Both the position numbers and the translations under genes were made by a program. From JACMQX01 sp044225675 (GTDB lineage Bacteria; Pseudomonadota; Gammaproteobacteria; Burkholderiales; Burkholderiaceae_C): 64,000 nt of DNA. Where the stretch lies: NCBI GenBank assembly GCA_044225675.1, contig JBGAIH010000011.1, forward strand, positions 87,026-151,025, given 5' to 3'. The notes under the pieces were generated by a model. The model had not been told where the DNA came from. It saw nothing but the letters and a program-made list of their open reading frames with translations, and did not search any database. The stretch's first letter is position 1; every line of letters starts with the position of its first letter. Of this stretch, positions 17,127-26,064 are shown piece by piece.

Positions 17127-18401
17127 TCAGCCGGCCTGCAGCATGCCGGCGGCTGGCAATGCGTGTCCGCCGGTTGCATCGGGCTTGCCCGGCGCGACGT
17201 CTGCGGGCGCGCGGGCACGCAGCCACCAGGTCGACATCGTGCCGCGCCCCTTGACCTCGATCGGCGCGCGCGGCTCGAACACGAAACGCTGGCGCAACTG
17301 CCAATACACCGCCTCGCTCACGTGAACCGCGCCGGGCTCGCCCGTGGCTTCCATCCGGCTGGCCACGTTCACCGTGTCGCCCCAGACGTCGTAGAGAAAG
17401 CGCTTGACGCCGATCACGCCCGCCACCGCCGGGCCCACGTGCATGCCGATGCGCATGTTCAGCTCGGTGCCGTTCTCACGGTTGTAGCGCTGGATGGCGC
17501 ACACCATCTCCAGCGCCAGGTCGCCCAGCGCATCGAGGTGGCGGTGCGACACGACCATGTAGGCGTCGCCGATGGTCTTGATCTTCTCCAGGTGAAAGCG
17601 CTCGACCAGCTGGTCGAACGCGGAGAAGATCTGGTTGAGCACCATCACGATCGCGTCCGGCGGCAAGGCGCGCGAGAAGCTGGTGAAGCCGGCAATGTCG
17701 GCGAACAGCACCCCCATGTTCTCGAACTTCTGGGCGTTGACCCGGTCGTCGCGCTTGAGTTCGTCGGCCACGCTGGCCGGCAGCACGTTGTAGAGCACCT
17801 TGTCGGCGCGGGCCCGCTCGCGCTCGGCGCGCTGCCGCTCCTCGTACAGTTCCTGGCTGCGCGAGAGCATCACGCGGTCGAGCTCCATGCACAGGGCGAC
17901 GACGCAGAAGGGAGCCACCAGGCTGGCCACGAAGGAGCCGGGCTCGGGCGCGCGCAGCCACAAGGGCACCATGAGGGCGATCAGGCTCAGCATGTACAGC
18001 GGCCGGCGAACGGGGCGGGGCGTGCAGATGAGCGCCGCGAGAAAGGTCATGCCGGCCGCATGGAACACCAGTCCGCTGCCGCCGATGAGCGCGCCGCGCA
18101 CGCCGGCCCAGGTGGTCAGCGCCATGAAGATGATGCAGAAAACCTCCAGCTGCGCGCCGCGATGGCGGGCCGCAAGCCAGCGGTCGGAGGCCATGACGGC
18201 CAGGCAGGTCAGCTCCACCGCCACCTGCCAAGCGAGCAGCCACTGCACCTCGGCGCTCAGCCCCTCCCAGCCGTCGCGCAGCAGCGGCACGTCGATGGCC
18301 AGCGACGCGGGCAGCATGAGCAGCGCCAGCACCTTGCAATAGCGCACGCTGAGATTCCAGCTCTTGCGCGTGACCCACTCGCGAAATCCCTCCTGCTCCA
18401 T
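17127..18401 (-). CDS. membrane-bound class III adenylate cyclase
   Basis: Protein of 424 residues with about six hydrophobic segments (20-175), a linking coiled coil (about 178-202) and a C-terminal class III cyclase domain. All expected catalytic residues are present: metal aspartates Asp235 (FADIAGFT) and Asp279 (KTIGDAYM), adenine-specifying Lys275 and Asp338 (LYDVWGD), and transition-state Asn345 and Arg349 (VNVASRM). ATP rather than GTP should therefore be the substrate and cAMP the product. The membrane region may sense an envelope or lipid signal, but no ligand domain is recognisable. It stands alone between convergent pirin and the gapA terminator region. Confidence 0.92.
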   Translation of the reverse strand: MEQEGFREWVTRKSWNLSVRYCKVLALLMLPASLAIDVPLLRDGWEGLSAEVQWLLAWQVAVELTCLAVMASDRWLAARHRGAQLEVFCIIFMALTTWAGVRGALIGGSGLVFHAAGMTFLAALICTPRPVRRPLYMLSLIALMVPLWLRAPEPGSFVASLVAPFCVVALCMELDRVMLSRSQELYEERQRAERERARADKVLYNVLPASVADELKRDDRVNAQKFENMGVLFADIAGFTSFSRALPPDAIVMVLNQIFSAFDQLVERFHLEKIKTIGDAYMVVSHRHLDALGDLALEMVCAIQRYNRENGTELNMRIGMHVGPAVAGVIGVKRFLYDVWGDTVNVASRMEATGEPGAVHVSEAVYWQLRQRFVFEPRAPIEVKGRGTMSTWWLRARAPADVAPGKPDATGGHALPAAGMLQAG

Positions 18402-18501
18402 GCCGTCGCCCTCATGATGGGTACTTCTTGGGGTGGATGATCGGCCCGACTATAGATGCATGAGCGCCCTCGAACGCAACCGCAGGAGCAGGCAAAAACG
18501 A

Positions 18502-18525
18502 CAAAGCGCCCCGCAGGGCGCTTTG
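18502..18525 (-). terminator. intrinsic terminator of gapA
   Basis: A perfect 10-bp stem CAAAGCGCCC / GGGCGCTTTG closes a CGCA loop. In the leftward direction it is followed after four bases by TTTTT. It lies just after the gapA stop. Confidence 0.85.
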
Positions 18526-18548
18526 CGCAAGGCAGACGCAGGACGAAA

Positions 18549-19547
18549 TTACTTCGACACGACGCGAACCATTTCGAGGCACTTGTTGGAGTAGCCCCAT
18601 TCGTTGTCGTACCAGCTCACGAGCTTGACGAAGGTGCCGTCCAGCGCGATGCCGGCCTCGGCGTCGAAGATGCTGGTGCGCGCGTCACCACGGAAGTCGG
18701 TGGCGACGACCTTGTCCTCGGTGTAGCCGAGGATACCCTTGAGCGCGCCTTCGGACTGCGCCTTCATTTCGGCGCAGATTTCCTTGTACGTGGCTTCCTT
18801 GCTGAGTTCGACGGTCAGGTCGACCACGGACACGTCGGAGGTGGGCACGCGGAAACTCATGCCGGTGAGCTTCTTGTTCAGCTCGGGAATGACCACACCC
18901 ACGGCCTTGGCCGCGCCGGTGCTGCTGGGGATGATGTTCTCCAGGATGCCGCGTCCGCCGCGCCAGTCCTTGTTGCTCGGGCCGTCCACCGTCTTTTGCG
19001 TGGCGGTGGCGGCGTGCACGGTGGTCATGAGGCCGCGCTTGATGCCCCACTTGTCGTTGAGCACCTTGGCCAGCGGTGCCAGGCAGTTGGTGGTGCAGGA
19101 GGCGTTGGAGATGATGGCCTCGCCCTTGTAGGTCTTGTCGTTGACGCCGAAGACGAACATCGGCGTGTCGTCCTTGGACGGGGCGGAGATGATGACCTTC
19201 TTCGCGCCGGCCGCCAGGTGCTTGCCCGCGCCTTCCTTGTCGAGGAACAGGCCCGTGGACTCGATCACGACGTCAGCGCCGACCTCGTTCCACTTGAGGT
19301 TGGCCGGATCGCGCTCCTGCGTCAGGCGGATCTTCTTGCCGTTGACGATCAGGGTGTTGCCTTCGACCGAGACCTCGCCCTTGAAGCGGCCGTGCACGCT
19401 GTCGTACTGCAGCATGTAGGCCAGGTAGCTGGGCTCGAGCAGGTCGTTGATGCCGACGATCTCGATGTCGCTGAAGTTCTGCACGGCCGAGCGCAGGACG
19501 TTGCGCCCGATGCGGCCGAAGCCGTTGATGCCGATCTTGAGGGTCAT
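18549..19547 (-). CDS. gapA: glyceraldehyde-3-phosphate dehydrogenase, type I
   Basis: Glycolytic and gluconeogenic enzyme of 332 residues that oxidises and phosphorylates glyceraldehyde 3-phosphate with NAD+. The N-terminal Rossmann motif is KIGINGFGRIGRNVLR, the active-site cysteine lies in SNASCTTNCLAPLAK, and the C-terminus ends WYDNEWGYSNKCLEMV. Length is normal. It follows tkt by 60 bp on the same strand and ends at a strong terminator, so tkt-gapA is likely one transcript joining the pentose phosphate pathway and lower glycolysis, an arrangement common in Burkholderiales. Confidence 0.97.
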   Translation of the reverse strand: MTLKIGINGFGRIGRNVLRSAVQNFSDIEIVGINDLLEPSYLAYMLQYDSVHGRFKGEVSVEGNTLIVNGKKIRLTQERDPANLKWNEVGADVVIESTGLFLDKEGAGKHLAAGAKKVIISAPSKDDTPMFVFGVNDKTYKGEAIISNASCTTNCLAPLAKVLNDKWGIKRGLMTTVHAATATQKTVDGPSNKDWRGGRGILENIIPSSTGAAKAVGVVIPELNKKLTGMSFRVPTSDVSVVDLTVELSKEATYKEICAEMKAQSEGALKGILGYTEDKVVATDFRGDARTSIFDAEAGIALDGTFVKLVSWYDNEWGYSNKCLEMVRVVSK

Positions 19548-19607
19548 GGGGTGTGCTCCTGGATGATGAATATTGTGTGAGGCGTGCGCGGCCGCGACCG
19601 CGCGGTG

Positions 19608-21653
19608 TCAGCGCTTCTTCGACAGCACGGCCTGCACCGTGTCTGCCACGTTCTCGGGTGTGAAACCGAAGTGCTTGAAGAGAACGGGCGCGGGCGCGGA
19701 CTCGCCGTAGCTGTCGATGCCGACCACGGCGGCGCAGCCGTACTTCCACCAGCCGTCGGTCGAGCCCATCTCGACGGCCACGCGCGGCAGGCCGGCCGGC
19801 AGAACCGCATTCTTCCACTCGACGTCCTGGCGGTCGAAGGTGGTGGTGCTGGGCATGGAGACGACGCGCACCGCAATCTTGCGTGCGGCCAGCAGTTCCT
19901 GGGCCTTGAGTGCGTGCTGCACCTCGGAGCCGGTGGCGATGATCACCGCCTGCGGCTTGCGCGACAGGCCCACGCGTGCGGGCTCGGCCAGCACGTAGGC
20001 GCCGCGGCTGATGTCGCCCAGATCGCCGACCTCGGCCTTGGGCGCATAGGGCAGGTTCTGGCGGCTGAGCAGCAGCGCGGTGGGACGCGTGGCGTTGCGC
20101 AGCGCGACGGCCCAGGCGACGGCGGTTTCGGCCGTGTCGGCCGGGCGCCAGACGTCCAGGTTGGGAATGAGGCGCAGGCTCGCGGCATGCTCGATCGACT
20201 GGTGCGTCGGCCCGTCTTCGCCCAGGCCGATGGAGTCGTGCGTGAACACGTGGATCACGCGCTTCTTCATGAGCGCGGCCATGCGGATGGCGTTGCGGCT
20301 GTAGTCGCTGAAGGTCAGGAAGGTGCCGCCATAGGGGATGTAGCCGCCATGCAGGGCCACGCCGTTCATGATGGCGGCCATGCCGAATTCGCGCACGCCG
20401 TAGTTGATGTGGCGGCCGATGCTGCCGCCCTCGCCCGTGACCACGTCGCCGGCCAGGTCGAAGCGCAGCGGCGCGGTGGCCTTGGTGTTGGTGAGGTTGG
20501 AGCCGGTCAGGTCGGCGGAGCCGCCGAGCATCTCGGGCAGCGCGGCGGTGAAAGCCTCCAGCGCAAGCTGCGAGGCCTTGCGCGAAGCCACGGTCTCGGC
20601 CTTGGTGTGCGCGGCCAGCACGGTGTCGACCACCATCTGGTCGAAGCCCTTGGGCAGCTCACCCTTCATGCGGCGCGCCAGTTCGCGCGCGAGGTCCGGA
20701 TGGGCCGACTTGTAGGCGGCAAAGCGGGCGTCCCAGTCGGTTTCGGCGGCCAGGCCGCTGGCCTTGGCGTCCCACAGGTCGTAGGCTTCCTTGGGGATCT
20801 CGAACGGCTCGTGCGACCAGCCCAGCGCCTCGCGCGTGAGGCGGATTTCGTCGGCGCCGAGCGGCTCGCCGTGCGCCTTGGCGGTGCCGGCGCGGTTCGG
20901 GCTGCCCTTGCCGATGCTGGTCTTGCAGATGATGAAGCTGGGCTTGTCGGCGCTGTTCTTCGCGTCGGCAATGGCGCGGTCGACCGCATCGACGTCGTGG
21001 CCGTCGATCGGGCCGATGACGTTCCAGCCGTAGGCGGCAAAGCGCAGCGCGGTGTTGTCGATGAACCAGGGAGCGACCTGGCCGTCGATGGAGATGCCGT
21101 TGTCGTCGTACAGGGCGATCAGCTTGTTGAGCTTCCAGGCGCCGGCCAGTGCGCAGGCCTCGTGGCTGATGCCTTCCATCAGGCAGCCGTCGCCGAGGAA
21201 CACATAGGTGTGGTGGTCGACGATGGCATGGCCTTCGCGGTTGAACTCGCGAGCCAGCAGCTTCTCGGCCAGCGCCATGCCGACCGCGTTGGTGATGCCC
21301 TGGCCCAGCGGGCCCGTGGTGGTTTCCACGCCGGGGGTGTAGCCGACTTCCGGGTGGCCCGGCGTCATGCTGTGCAACTGGCGGAAGTTCCTGAGCTCGC
21401 CAATGGGCAGCTTGTAGCCGGTCAGGTGCAGCAGCGCGTAGATCAGCATCGAGCCGTGGCCGTTGGACAGCACGAAGCGGTCCCGGTCGAACCAGCCGGG
21501 GTTGCGGGGGCTGTGCTTGAGGTGCCGACTCCACAGTGCGACGGCCATGTCGGCCATGCCCATGGGGGCTCCCGGATGCCCGGAGTTGGCTTGTTGAACG
21601 GCATCCATGGCCAGCGCGCGGATCGCGTTCGCCATCAGGGGGGTGTTGGCCAT
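19608..21653 (-). CDS. tkt: transketolase
   Basis: Thiamine-diphosphate enzyme of 681 residues that transfers two-carbon units in the non-oxidative pentose phosphate pathway. Recognisable parts are DAVQQANSGHPGAPMGMADM near the N-terminus, the ThDP motif FLGDGCLMEGISHE (about residue 154) and the pyrimidine-domain segment FTHDSIGLGEDGPTHQSIEH (about residue 465). An in-frame ATG at 21695 would add 14 residues. The ATG at 21651-21653 is preferred because it gives MANTPLMANAIRALAMDAV and has GGAG about 8 bases upstream. It is followed by gapA. Confidence 0.97.
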   Translation of the reverse strand: MANTPLMANAIRALAMDAVQQANSGHPGAPMGMADMAVALWSRHLKHSPRNPGWFDRDRFVLSNGHGSMLIYALLHLTGYKLPIGELRNFRQLHSMTPGHPEVGYTPGVETTTGPLGQGITNAVGMALAEKLLAREFNREGHAIVDHHTYVFLGDGCLMEGISHEACALAGAWKLNKLIALYDDNGISIDGQVAPWFIDNTALRFAAYGWNVIGPIDGHDVDAVDRAIADAKNSADKPSFIICKTSIGKGSPNRAGTAKAHGEPLGADEIRLTREALGWSHEPFEIPKEAYDLWDAKASGLAAETDWDARFAAYKSAHPDLARELARRMKGELPKGFDQMVVDTVLAAHTKAETVASRKASQLALEAFTAALPEMLGGSADLTGSNLTNTKATAPLRFDLAGDVVTGEGGSIGRHINYGVREFGMAAIMNGVALHGGYIPYGGTFLTFSDYSRNAIRMAALMKKRVIHVFTHDSIGLGEDGPTHQSIEHAASLRLIPNLDVWRPADTAETAVAWAVALRNATRPTALLLSRQNLPYAPKAEVGDLGDISRGAYVLAEPARVGLSRKPQAVIIATGSEVQHALKAQELLAARKIAVRVVSMPSTTTFDRQDVEWKNAVLPAGLPRVAVEMGSTDGWWKYGCAAVVGIDSYGESAPAPVLFKHFGFTPENVADTVQAVLSKKR

Positions 21654-21737
21654 GTAGGCTGCTCCGGGGGTTGGGACTTGGGGGAAACCCGGCATTTTAG
21701 CGGGCCGGGCCGTCTCCGGGCGCTGGCCTGGCGCGCC

Positions 21738-23108
21738 TCAGCCGGCCCCGGGCTCACCCGAGCGCCGGATCTCGCGCACGAGCGCGGGACTGGCGATGTC
21801 CTCCAGCGTGCGGAAAGCGGTGCGGACCTTGTCGATCAGCGTGCCCCCGGCACCGGCGGCCTCGAACACGGTGATCCACTGGCGCACGCCGCCCCAGACG
21901 GCATGCAGCATCGCCAGTGCCTGCCGCCGGTCGAGGCCGAAGGCCTCGTGCCGCGTCATGGCGTTGTCCAGCGTCGCCGCCTTGCCCTGCTCGCCGACGC
22001 CCAGGTGCAGCAGCCGCTCGAAGGCCACACCCGGCCTCGGAACCACGTCGTACAGCGGACTGAGCGACCAGCCGCCGTCGCGCGGGTCGCGCACGAAGCC
22101 ATGGTTGCGCAGGTGGTCGTCGTCGTTGGAGACGAAGATGTTGAAGATCATGCGGCCGAACAGCTCGCGGTTGGCGGCCCGCACCCGATCGACGTGAACA
22201 TGCCGGCGGATCGCCTGCGCGATCTCGGGGTAGCTGCGATTGCGCGCGTCGAACTCGTCGCAGGCCAGAAGCGTCAGCGCGCTGACGAAGGGCAGCCTCC
22301 GCTCGACGAGGCCCTTGGCCGGCGTGGTGGCGTGCAGGATCTGGCCGTCAGGCGGCGCAGCGTCGGCCGCGCACCAGTAGCGGTCGAATCGGCGCGCCAG
22401 CAGCACCGGCGTACCGCCCACATCGGTGGTGGTGACGTCGGGCACGTCCAGCCCGCATTCACGCGCCAGGCGCAGCGTGGCCATCTCGGCCAGGGCCATG
22501 TTGAACGGGTCCCCCCGGCTCGGGAACTTGGCCAGCCACAGCAGGCCCGCCTCGTCGCGCACGGCAGCCTTGGGCCGGGCACCACCGGCGCCGGGGCCGG
22601 AGCCGAAGAAGTCGGTGAGCCGCGCCGGGATTTCCTCCCCCAGCTCGATGCGCTCGGCCGTCTCCAGCATGTAGCCCAGCGAATGGACCTCGTTGACGCC
22701 GCGCGTGGATTCGGCGTCCAGCGACGGCCGCACGTCGAGCGCGCCGACCCGGTCGCTGCCCGCCTCCATCAGGTAGACCGACTCGGGCAGGCTGTTGGCG
22801 GGCACCTTGTGCCGGGCTTCGATGACGCGACGGCCCCAGGCGTCGGGCGCGGCGTCGCGCAGGCCACCGAACTGCGTGAGGCCGTTGACCGGCATCAGCT
22901 CGGCGCCGCGCACCAGCGCGAGGTCGTCGAGCGCGAGGCTGACCGGGTCGACCGAAAAGCGGCCCGGCCGCTCCAGGTAGCGCAGGCCATAGGCGAAGCT
23001 CGACGCGAGCACCGCGTCGTTCTCTTCGGTCAGGGTCAGCCGGCCGGCCGGTACAAAGCCGTCGTCGAGATGGGCGAAGGCAAACAGCTGCGTGGCGGTG
23101 GCAGCCAT
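21738..23108 (-). CDS. HipA-family serine/threonine kinase toxin
   Basis: HipA-like protein of 456 residues, close to E. coli HipA in length. The N-terminal HipA_N-like part contains DAAPDAWGRRVIEA. The kinase part contains ARPKAAVRDEAGLLWLAKF (ATP-loop region with the conserved lysine), the catalytic stretch FNIFVSNDDDHLRNHGF and the metal-site LSPLYDVVP. Characterised HipA kinases phosphorylate tRNA synthetases and slow growth; this target is unknown. Its ATG directly follows the antitoxin stop with no gap, so the pair is co-translated. The end is 84 bp before tkt, in the same direction. Confidence 0.88.
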   Translation of the reverse strand: MAATATQLFAFAHLDDGFVPAGRLTLTEENDAVLASSFAYGLRYLERPGRFSVDPVSLALDDLALVRGAELMPVNGLTQFGGLRDAAPDAWGRRVIEARHKVPANSLPESVYLMEAGSDRVGALDVRPSLDAESTRGVNEVHSLGYMLETAERIELGEEIPARLTDFFGSGPGAGGARPKAAVRDEAGLLWLAKFPSRGDPFNMALAEMATLRLARECGLDVPDVTTTDVGGTPVLLARRFDRYWCAADAAPPDGQILHATTPAKGLVERRLPFVSALTLLACDEFDARNRSYPEIAQAIRRHVHVDRVRAANRELFGRMIFNIFVSNDDDHLRNHGFVRDPRDGGWSLSPLYDVVPRPGVAFERLLHLGVGEQGKAATLDNAMTRHEAFGLDRRQALAMLHAVWGGVRQWITVFEAAGAGGTLIDKVRTAFRTLEDIASPALVREIRRSGEPGAG

Positions 23109-23450
23109 TCAGAAGTCCAGTTCGTCCAGCTGCCGCGGCGTCATGACCCGCACCCGCCGGGTCGCCTCGGCGCTTTCGAGCGCGAGCAAGGAGGGGTCCG
23201 AGCCCTGCAGCAGCGCCAGCAGGTCGGTGCCGGGCGCGATGGCGTCTAGGTAGCGCAGGATCTGCCCGAGCGACTGGCGCGGGTCGCCGCGCTCCACCCG
23301 CCCGGCCGTCACGCGCGACATGCCGGCGCGCGTGGCTGCGTCGGACTGGCGCAGGCGGCGTGCGCGGCGAAGGCGGGCCAGACGCTCGCCGAGCATCCGG
23401 GCCTGCGCCTGCAGCGGTTCGGAGATGAGGGCGGATTCATCGACCTTCAT
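23109..23450 (-). CDS. HipB-like Xre-family antitoxin
   Basis: DNA-binding protein of 113 residues with an Xre helix-turn-helix (about 17-75): LGERLARLRRARRLRQSDAA then RAGMSRVTAGRVERGDP. It precedes and abuts the HipA gene, as an antitoxin should. The C-terminal 30 residues (VRVMTPRQLDELDF) may contact the kinase. A longer frame runs upstream to 23696 but is overlapped by the promoter and operator, so the ATG at 23448-23450 is chosen. It should repress its own promoter through the palindrome at 23466-23481. Confidence 0.88.
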   Translation of the reverse strand: MKVDESALISEPLQAQARMLGERLARLRRARRLRQSDAATRAGMSRVTAGRVERGDPRQSLGQILRYLDAIAPGTDLLALLQGSDPSLLALESAEATRRVRVMTPRQLDELDF

Positions 23451-23457
23451 GATCGTT

Positions 23458-23499
23458 ATTCTATACCTTAACTCGTTAAGGATCAAATTAATGATCATT
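23458..23499 (-). promoter_or_regulatory. hipBA promoter with palindromic operator in the spacer
   Basis: Leftward -35 TTGATC (23486-23481) and -10 TAGAAT (23463-23458) are 17 bp apart. The spacer holds the perfect inverted repeat CCTTAAC-TC-GTTAAGG (23466-23481), which also touches the -35. A second palindrome AATGATCATT lies at 23490-23499. A HipB-like dimer bound here would block RNA polymerase. The region is only 92 bp long and also serves the divergent speD gene. Confidence 0.75.
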
Positions 23500-23542
23500 T
23501 CTGTCCCCAGGCGCGAGGAGCCAGATGCTCTACAGTGAGGGC

Positions 23543-23920
23543 ATGCAAGGCCTTCATCTGACCGCCGATCTGTATCAATGCCGTTGCGACAGCCGCTGGC
23601 TGACCGACGCCGCTGCGCTGGGCGACTGGTGCCTGCAGGCCGTCCAGGCCGTCGGGCTGCAGGCGGTCGGGCAGCTGTTCCATGCCTTCCCGGCATCGGA
23701 CCACGGCCCGGGCGGCGTCACCGCCACCGTGCTGCTGGCCGAATCGCATCTGTGCGTCCACACCTGGCCCGAACAGAAAGCGGTGACGCTGGACGTCTAC
23801 GTCTGCAATTTCGGCGCCGATCACTCGGCCAAGGCACGCGGCCTGATGTTCGCGCTGGTCCACCGCTTTCAGCCCGAATGGACGGAGCAGCGCTCGCTGG
23901 ACCGGGGCGAGGCCGCATGA
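23543..23920 (+). CDS. speD: S-adenosylmethionine decarboxylase proenzyme (prokaryotic class 1B type)
   Basis: Pyruvoyl enzyme of 125 residues that makes decarboxylated SAM, the aminopropyl donor for spermidine synthesis. The self-cleavage site is the Glu-Ser bond in LLAESHLCVHTWPE; the new Ser becomes the pyruvoyl group. The conserved LDVYVCNFGADHSAKA follows. It is a compact single-domain form. It begins a rightward unit speD-murU-pepP with 4-bp overlaps (ATGA) at both junctions. Its natural partner enzyme, an aminopropyltransferase, is encoded about 4 kb away in the facing unit (27666-29195). Confidence 0.93.
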   Translation: MQGLHLTADLYQCRCDSRWLTDAAALGDWCLQAVQAVGLQAVGQLFHAFPASDHGPGGVTATVLLAESHLCVHTWPEQKAVTLDVYVCNFGADHSAKARGLMFALVHRFQPEWTEQRSLDRGEAA

Positions 23921-24651
23921 GCCCGCCCGAGTCGCACGGCCAGCGCGCCCAGGCCATGATTCTGGCGGCCGGCCGCGGCGAGCGCATGCGGCCGCTGACC
24001 GACCACTGCCCCAAGCCGCTGCTGCCGGTGCGCGGCAAGCCGCTGATGCAGTGGCCGATGGAGGCCCTGGCGCGCGGCGGCTTCCGCCGGCTCGTGGTCA
24101 ACACCGCCTGGCTCGGCGAGCAGATCCCGGCGCGCTGGGGCTCCCGGCCCCGGCTGGACGACGGCACGACGCTGTCCGTGGCGTATTCGCATGAAGGCCT
24201 GGACTTCGGCGGCGCGCTCGAGACGGCGGGCGGCATCGCCCGCGCACTGCCGCTGCTGGAGGATGTGTTCTGGGTCACGGCGGGCGACGTGTTCATGCCC
24301 GACTTCGAGTTCACGCAGGCGGCCTTCGAGCGGTTCGTGGCCAGCGGACGACTCGGCCACATCTGGCTGGTGCCGAATCCGCCCCACAATCCGCGCGGCG
24401 ACTTCGGGCTCACGCCCGAGGGCCTGGCCCTGAACCAGGCCGACGTGCGCCACACGTTCTCGACGGTCGGGCTCTACCGCAAGGCGCTGTTCGCCGGCCT
24501 GCCCGACGGAAACCCGCAGGGGCTCAAAGCCCCGCTCGCACCGCTGCTGCGCGCGGCCATGGACAATCGGCAGATCGGGGCAACGATGTACGCCGGCGCC
24601 TGGACCGATGTGGGCACGCCCGAACGACTGGCACAACTGGACACACCATGA
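23917..24651 (+). CDS. murU: N-acetylmuramate-1-phosphate uridylyltransferase
   Basis: Nucleotidyltransferase of 244 residues that converts MurNAc-1-phosphate and UTP to UDP-MurNAc in the cell-wall recycling route that bypasses de novo synthesis and fosfomycin inhibition. Motifs are MILAAGRGERMRPLTDHCPKP (nucleotide loop and lysine), DFGGALETAGGI, and WVTAGDVFMPDF (metal aspartate). The C-terminus WTDVGTPERLAQL is typical. Its start overlaps the speD stop and its stop overlaps the pepP start. The kinase that supplies its substrate, AmgK, is encoded at 43755-44849, whereas in pseudomonads the two genes are adjacent. Confidence 0.87.
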   Translation: MSPPESHGQRAQAMILAAGRGERMRPLTDHCPKPLLPVRGKPLMQWPMEALARGGFRRLVVNTAWLGEQIPARWGSRPRLDDGTTLSVAYSHEGLDFGGALETAGGIARALPLLEDVFWVTAGDVFMPDFEFTQAAFERFVASGRLGHIWLVPNPPHNPRGDFGLTPEGLALNQADVRHTFSTVGLYRKALFAGLPDGNPQGLKAPLAPLLRAAMDNRQIGATMYAGAWTDVGTPERLAQLDTP

Positions 24652-26036
24652 CGAACACCTCCCTGTACGCCGAACGCCGCGCCCGCGTGGCCGCGCAGCT
24701 CGGCAAGAACGGCATCGCCATCCTTCCCACGGCACCGGAGCGCCAGCGCAACCGCGACAGCGATTTCCTGTTCCGTCACGACAGCTACTTCTACTACCTC
24801 ACCGGCTTCACCGAACCCAATGCCTGGCTGGTGCTGACGGGCGACGGACGCAGCACGCTGTTCTGCGCGCCCAAGGACCTGGAGCGCGAGATCTGGGACG
24901 GCCTGCGTCTGGGCCCGGAGGCGGCGCCGGCCACGCTGGGCGTGGACGCCGCGTACTCGGTGGACCAGATTGACGCGCAGATTCCGGCGCTGCTGGAGAA
25001 CCGCGACACGGTGTGGTTCCCGTTCGCCACGCACAAAGGGCTGGAGTCGCGCATCGACGGCTGGCTCAACAAGGTGCGCGCGCGCGTGCGGTACGGCGCG
25101 CTGTGCCCGCAGCAGCAGAGCGACCTGTGCCTGATCCTCGACGAGATGCGCCTCATCAAGGATGCGCACGAGCAGGACATCATGCGCCGCGCCGGCGCGA
25201 TCAGCGCGCGGGCTCACATCCGCGCGATGAAGCTGTCGGCCCGCATGCTGCGCGCCGGCCAGGACGTGCGGGAATACCACCTGGACGCCGAGCTGCTGCA
25301 CGAGTTCCGCATGGGCGGCTCCCAGTACCCCGCCTACGGCTCGATCGTCGCGGCCGGCGCCAATGCCTGCATCCTGCACTACCGCGCCGACGCCGCACCG
25401 GTGCGCGACGGCGAACTGGTGCTGATCGACGCCGGCTGCGAGCTGGACGGCTACGCAAGCGACATCACCCGCACCTTTCCGGCCAACGGCCGCTTCACCG
25501 GGCCTCAGCGCGAGCTCTACGACCTCGTGCTGGCCAGCCAGGACGCGGCCGTGGCCGCCACGCGCGAAGGCGCGCGCTTCACCGACCCGCACGAGGCCAC
25601 GGTCAAGGTGCTGGCCCAGGGCATGCTCGACACCGGCCTGCTGGACCGCAACAAGGTCGGCACGCTGGACGACGTGATCGCCAACCGCAGCTACTTCCAG
25701 TTCTACATGCACCGCACCGGCCATTGGCTGGGCATGGACGTGCACGACTGCGGCAACTACGTCGAGCCGGCGCAGGCCGGCGAGTTCAGCGAGCGGCGCG
25801 ATGCGCTGTCGGGCGAGATCATCAAGGACCGGCCGGCACGCGTGCTGCGGCCCGGCATGGTCCTGACGATCGAGCCCGGCATTTACGTGCGGCCGGCCGA
25901 AGGCGTGCCCGAGAAGTTCCACAACATCGGCATCCGCATCGAGGATGACGCCATCGTCACCGCGACGGGCTGCGAGCTCATCACGCGCGGCGTGCCGGTC
26001 GAGGCCGACGAGATCGAGGCGCTGATGCGCGGCTGA
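24648..26036 (+). CDS. pepP: Xaa-Pro aminopeptidase (aminopeptidase P)
   Basis: Dimanganese M24 metallopeptidase of 462 residues that removes N-terminal residues before proline. The N-terminal creatinase-like domain contains DSDFLFRHDSYFYYLTGFTE. The pita-bread catalytic domain has the metal ligands in LVLIDAGCELDGYASDITRT (two Asp), GHWLGMDVHDC (His), and LTIEPGIYV and IRIEDDAIV (two Glu). Length matches E. coli PepP. It ends 28 bp from the convergent flavin oxidase gene. Confidence 0.95.
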   Translation: MTNTSLYAERRARVAAQLGKNGIAILPTAPERQRNRDSDFLFRHDSYFYYLTGFTEPNAWLVLTGDGRSTLFCAPKDLEREIWDGLRLGPEAAPATLGVDAAYSVDQIDAQIPALLENRDTVWFPFATHKGLESRIDGWLNKVRARVRYGALCPQQQSDLCLILDEMRLIKDAHEQDIMRRAGAISARAHIRAMKLSARMLRAGQDVREYHLDAELLHEFRMGGSQYPAYGSIVAAGANACILHYRADAAPVRDGELVLIDAGCELDGYASDITRTFPANGRFTGPQRELYDLVLASQDAAVAATREGARFTDPHEATVKVLAQGMLDTGLLDRNKVGTLDDVIANRSYFQFYMHRTGHWLGMDVHDCGNYVEPAQAGEFSERRDALSGEIIKDRPARVLRPGMVLTIEPGIYVRPAEGVPEKFHNIGIRIEDDAIVTATGCELITRGVPVEADEIEALMRG

Positions 26037-26064
26037 GCCGGCCGGATCCGGTGCGGGCGCAGCG

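Noticed and set aside
19584..23249. 1221-codon open frame on the plus strand
   Set aside because: Antisense to tkt and hipBA, which have clear motifs; low-complexity product without homology signals.
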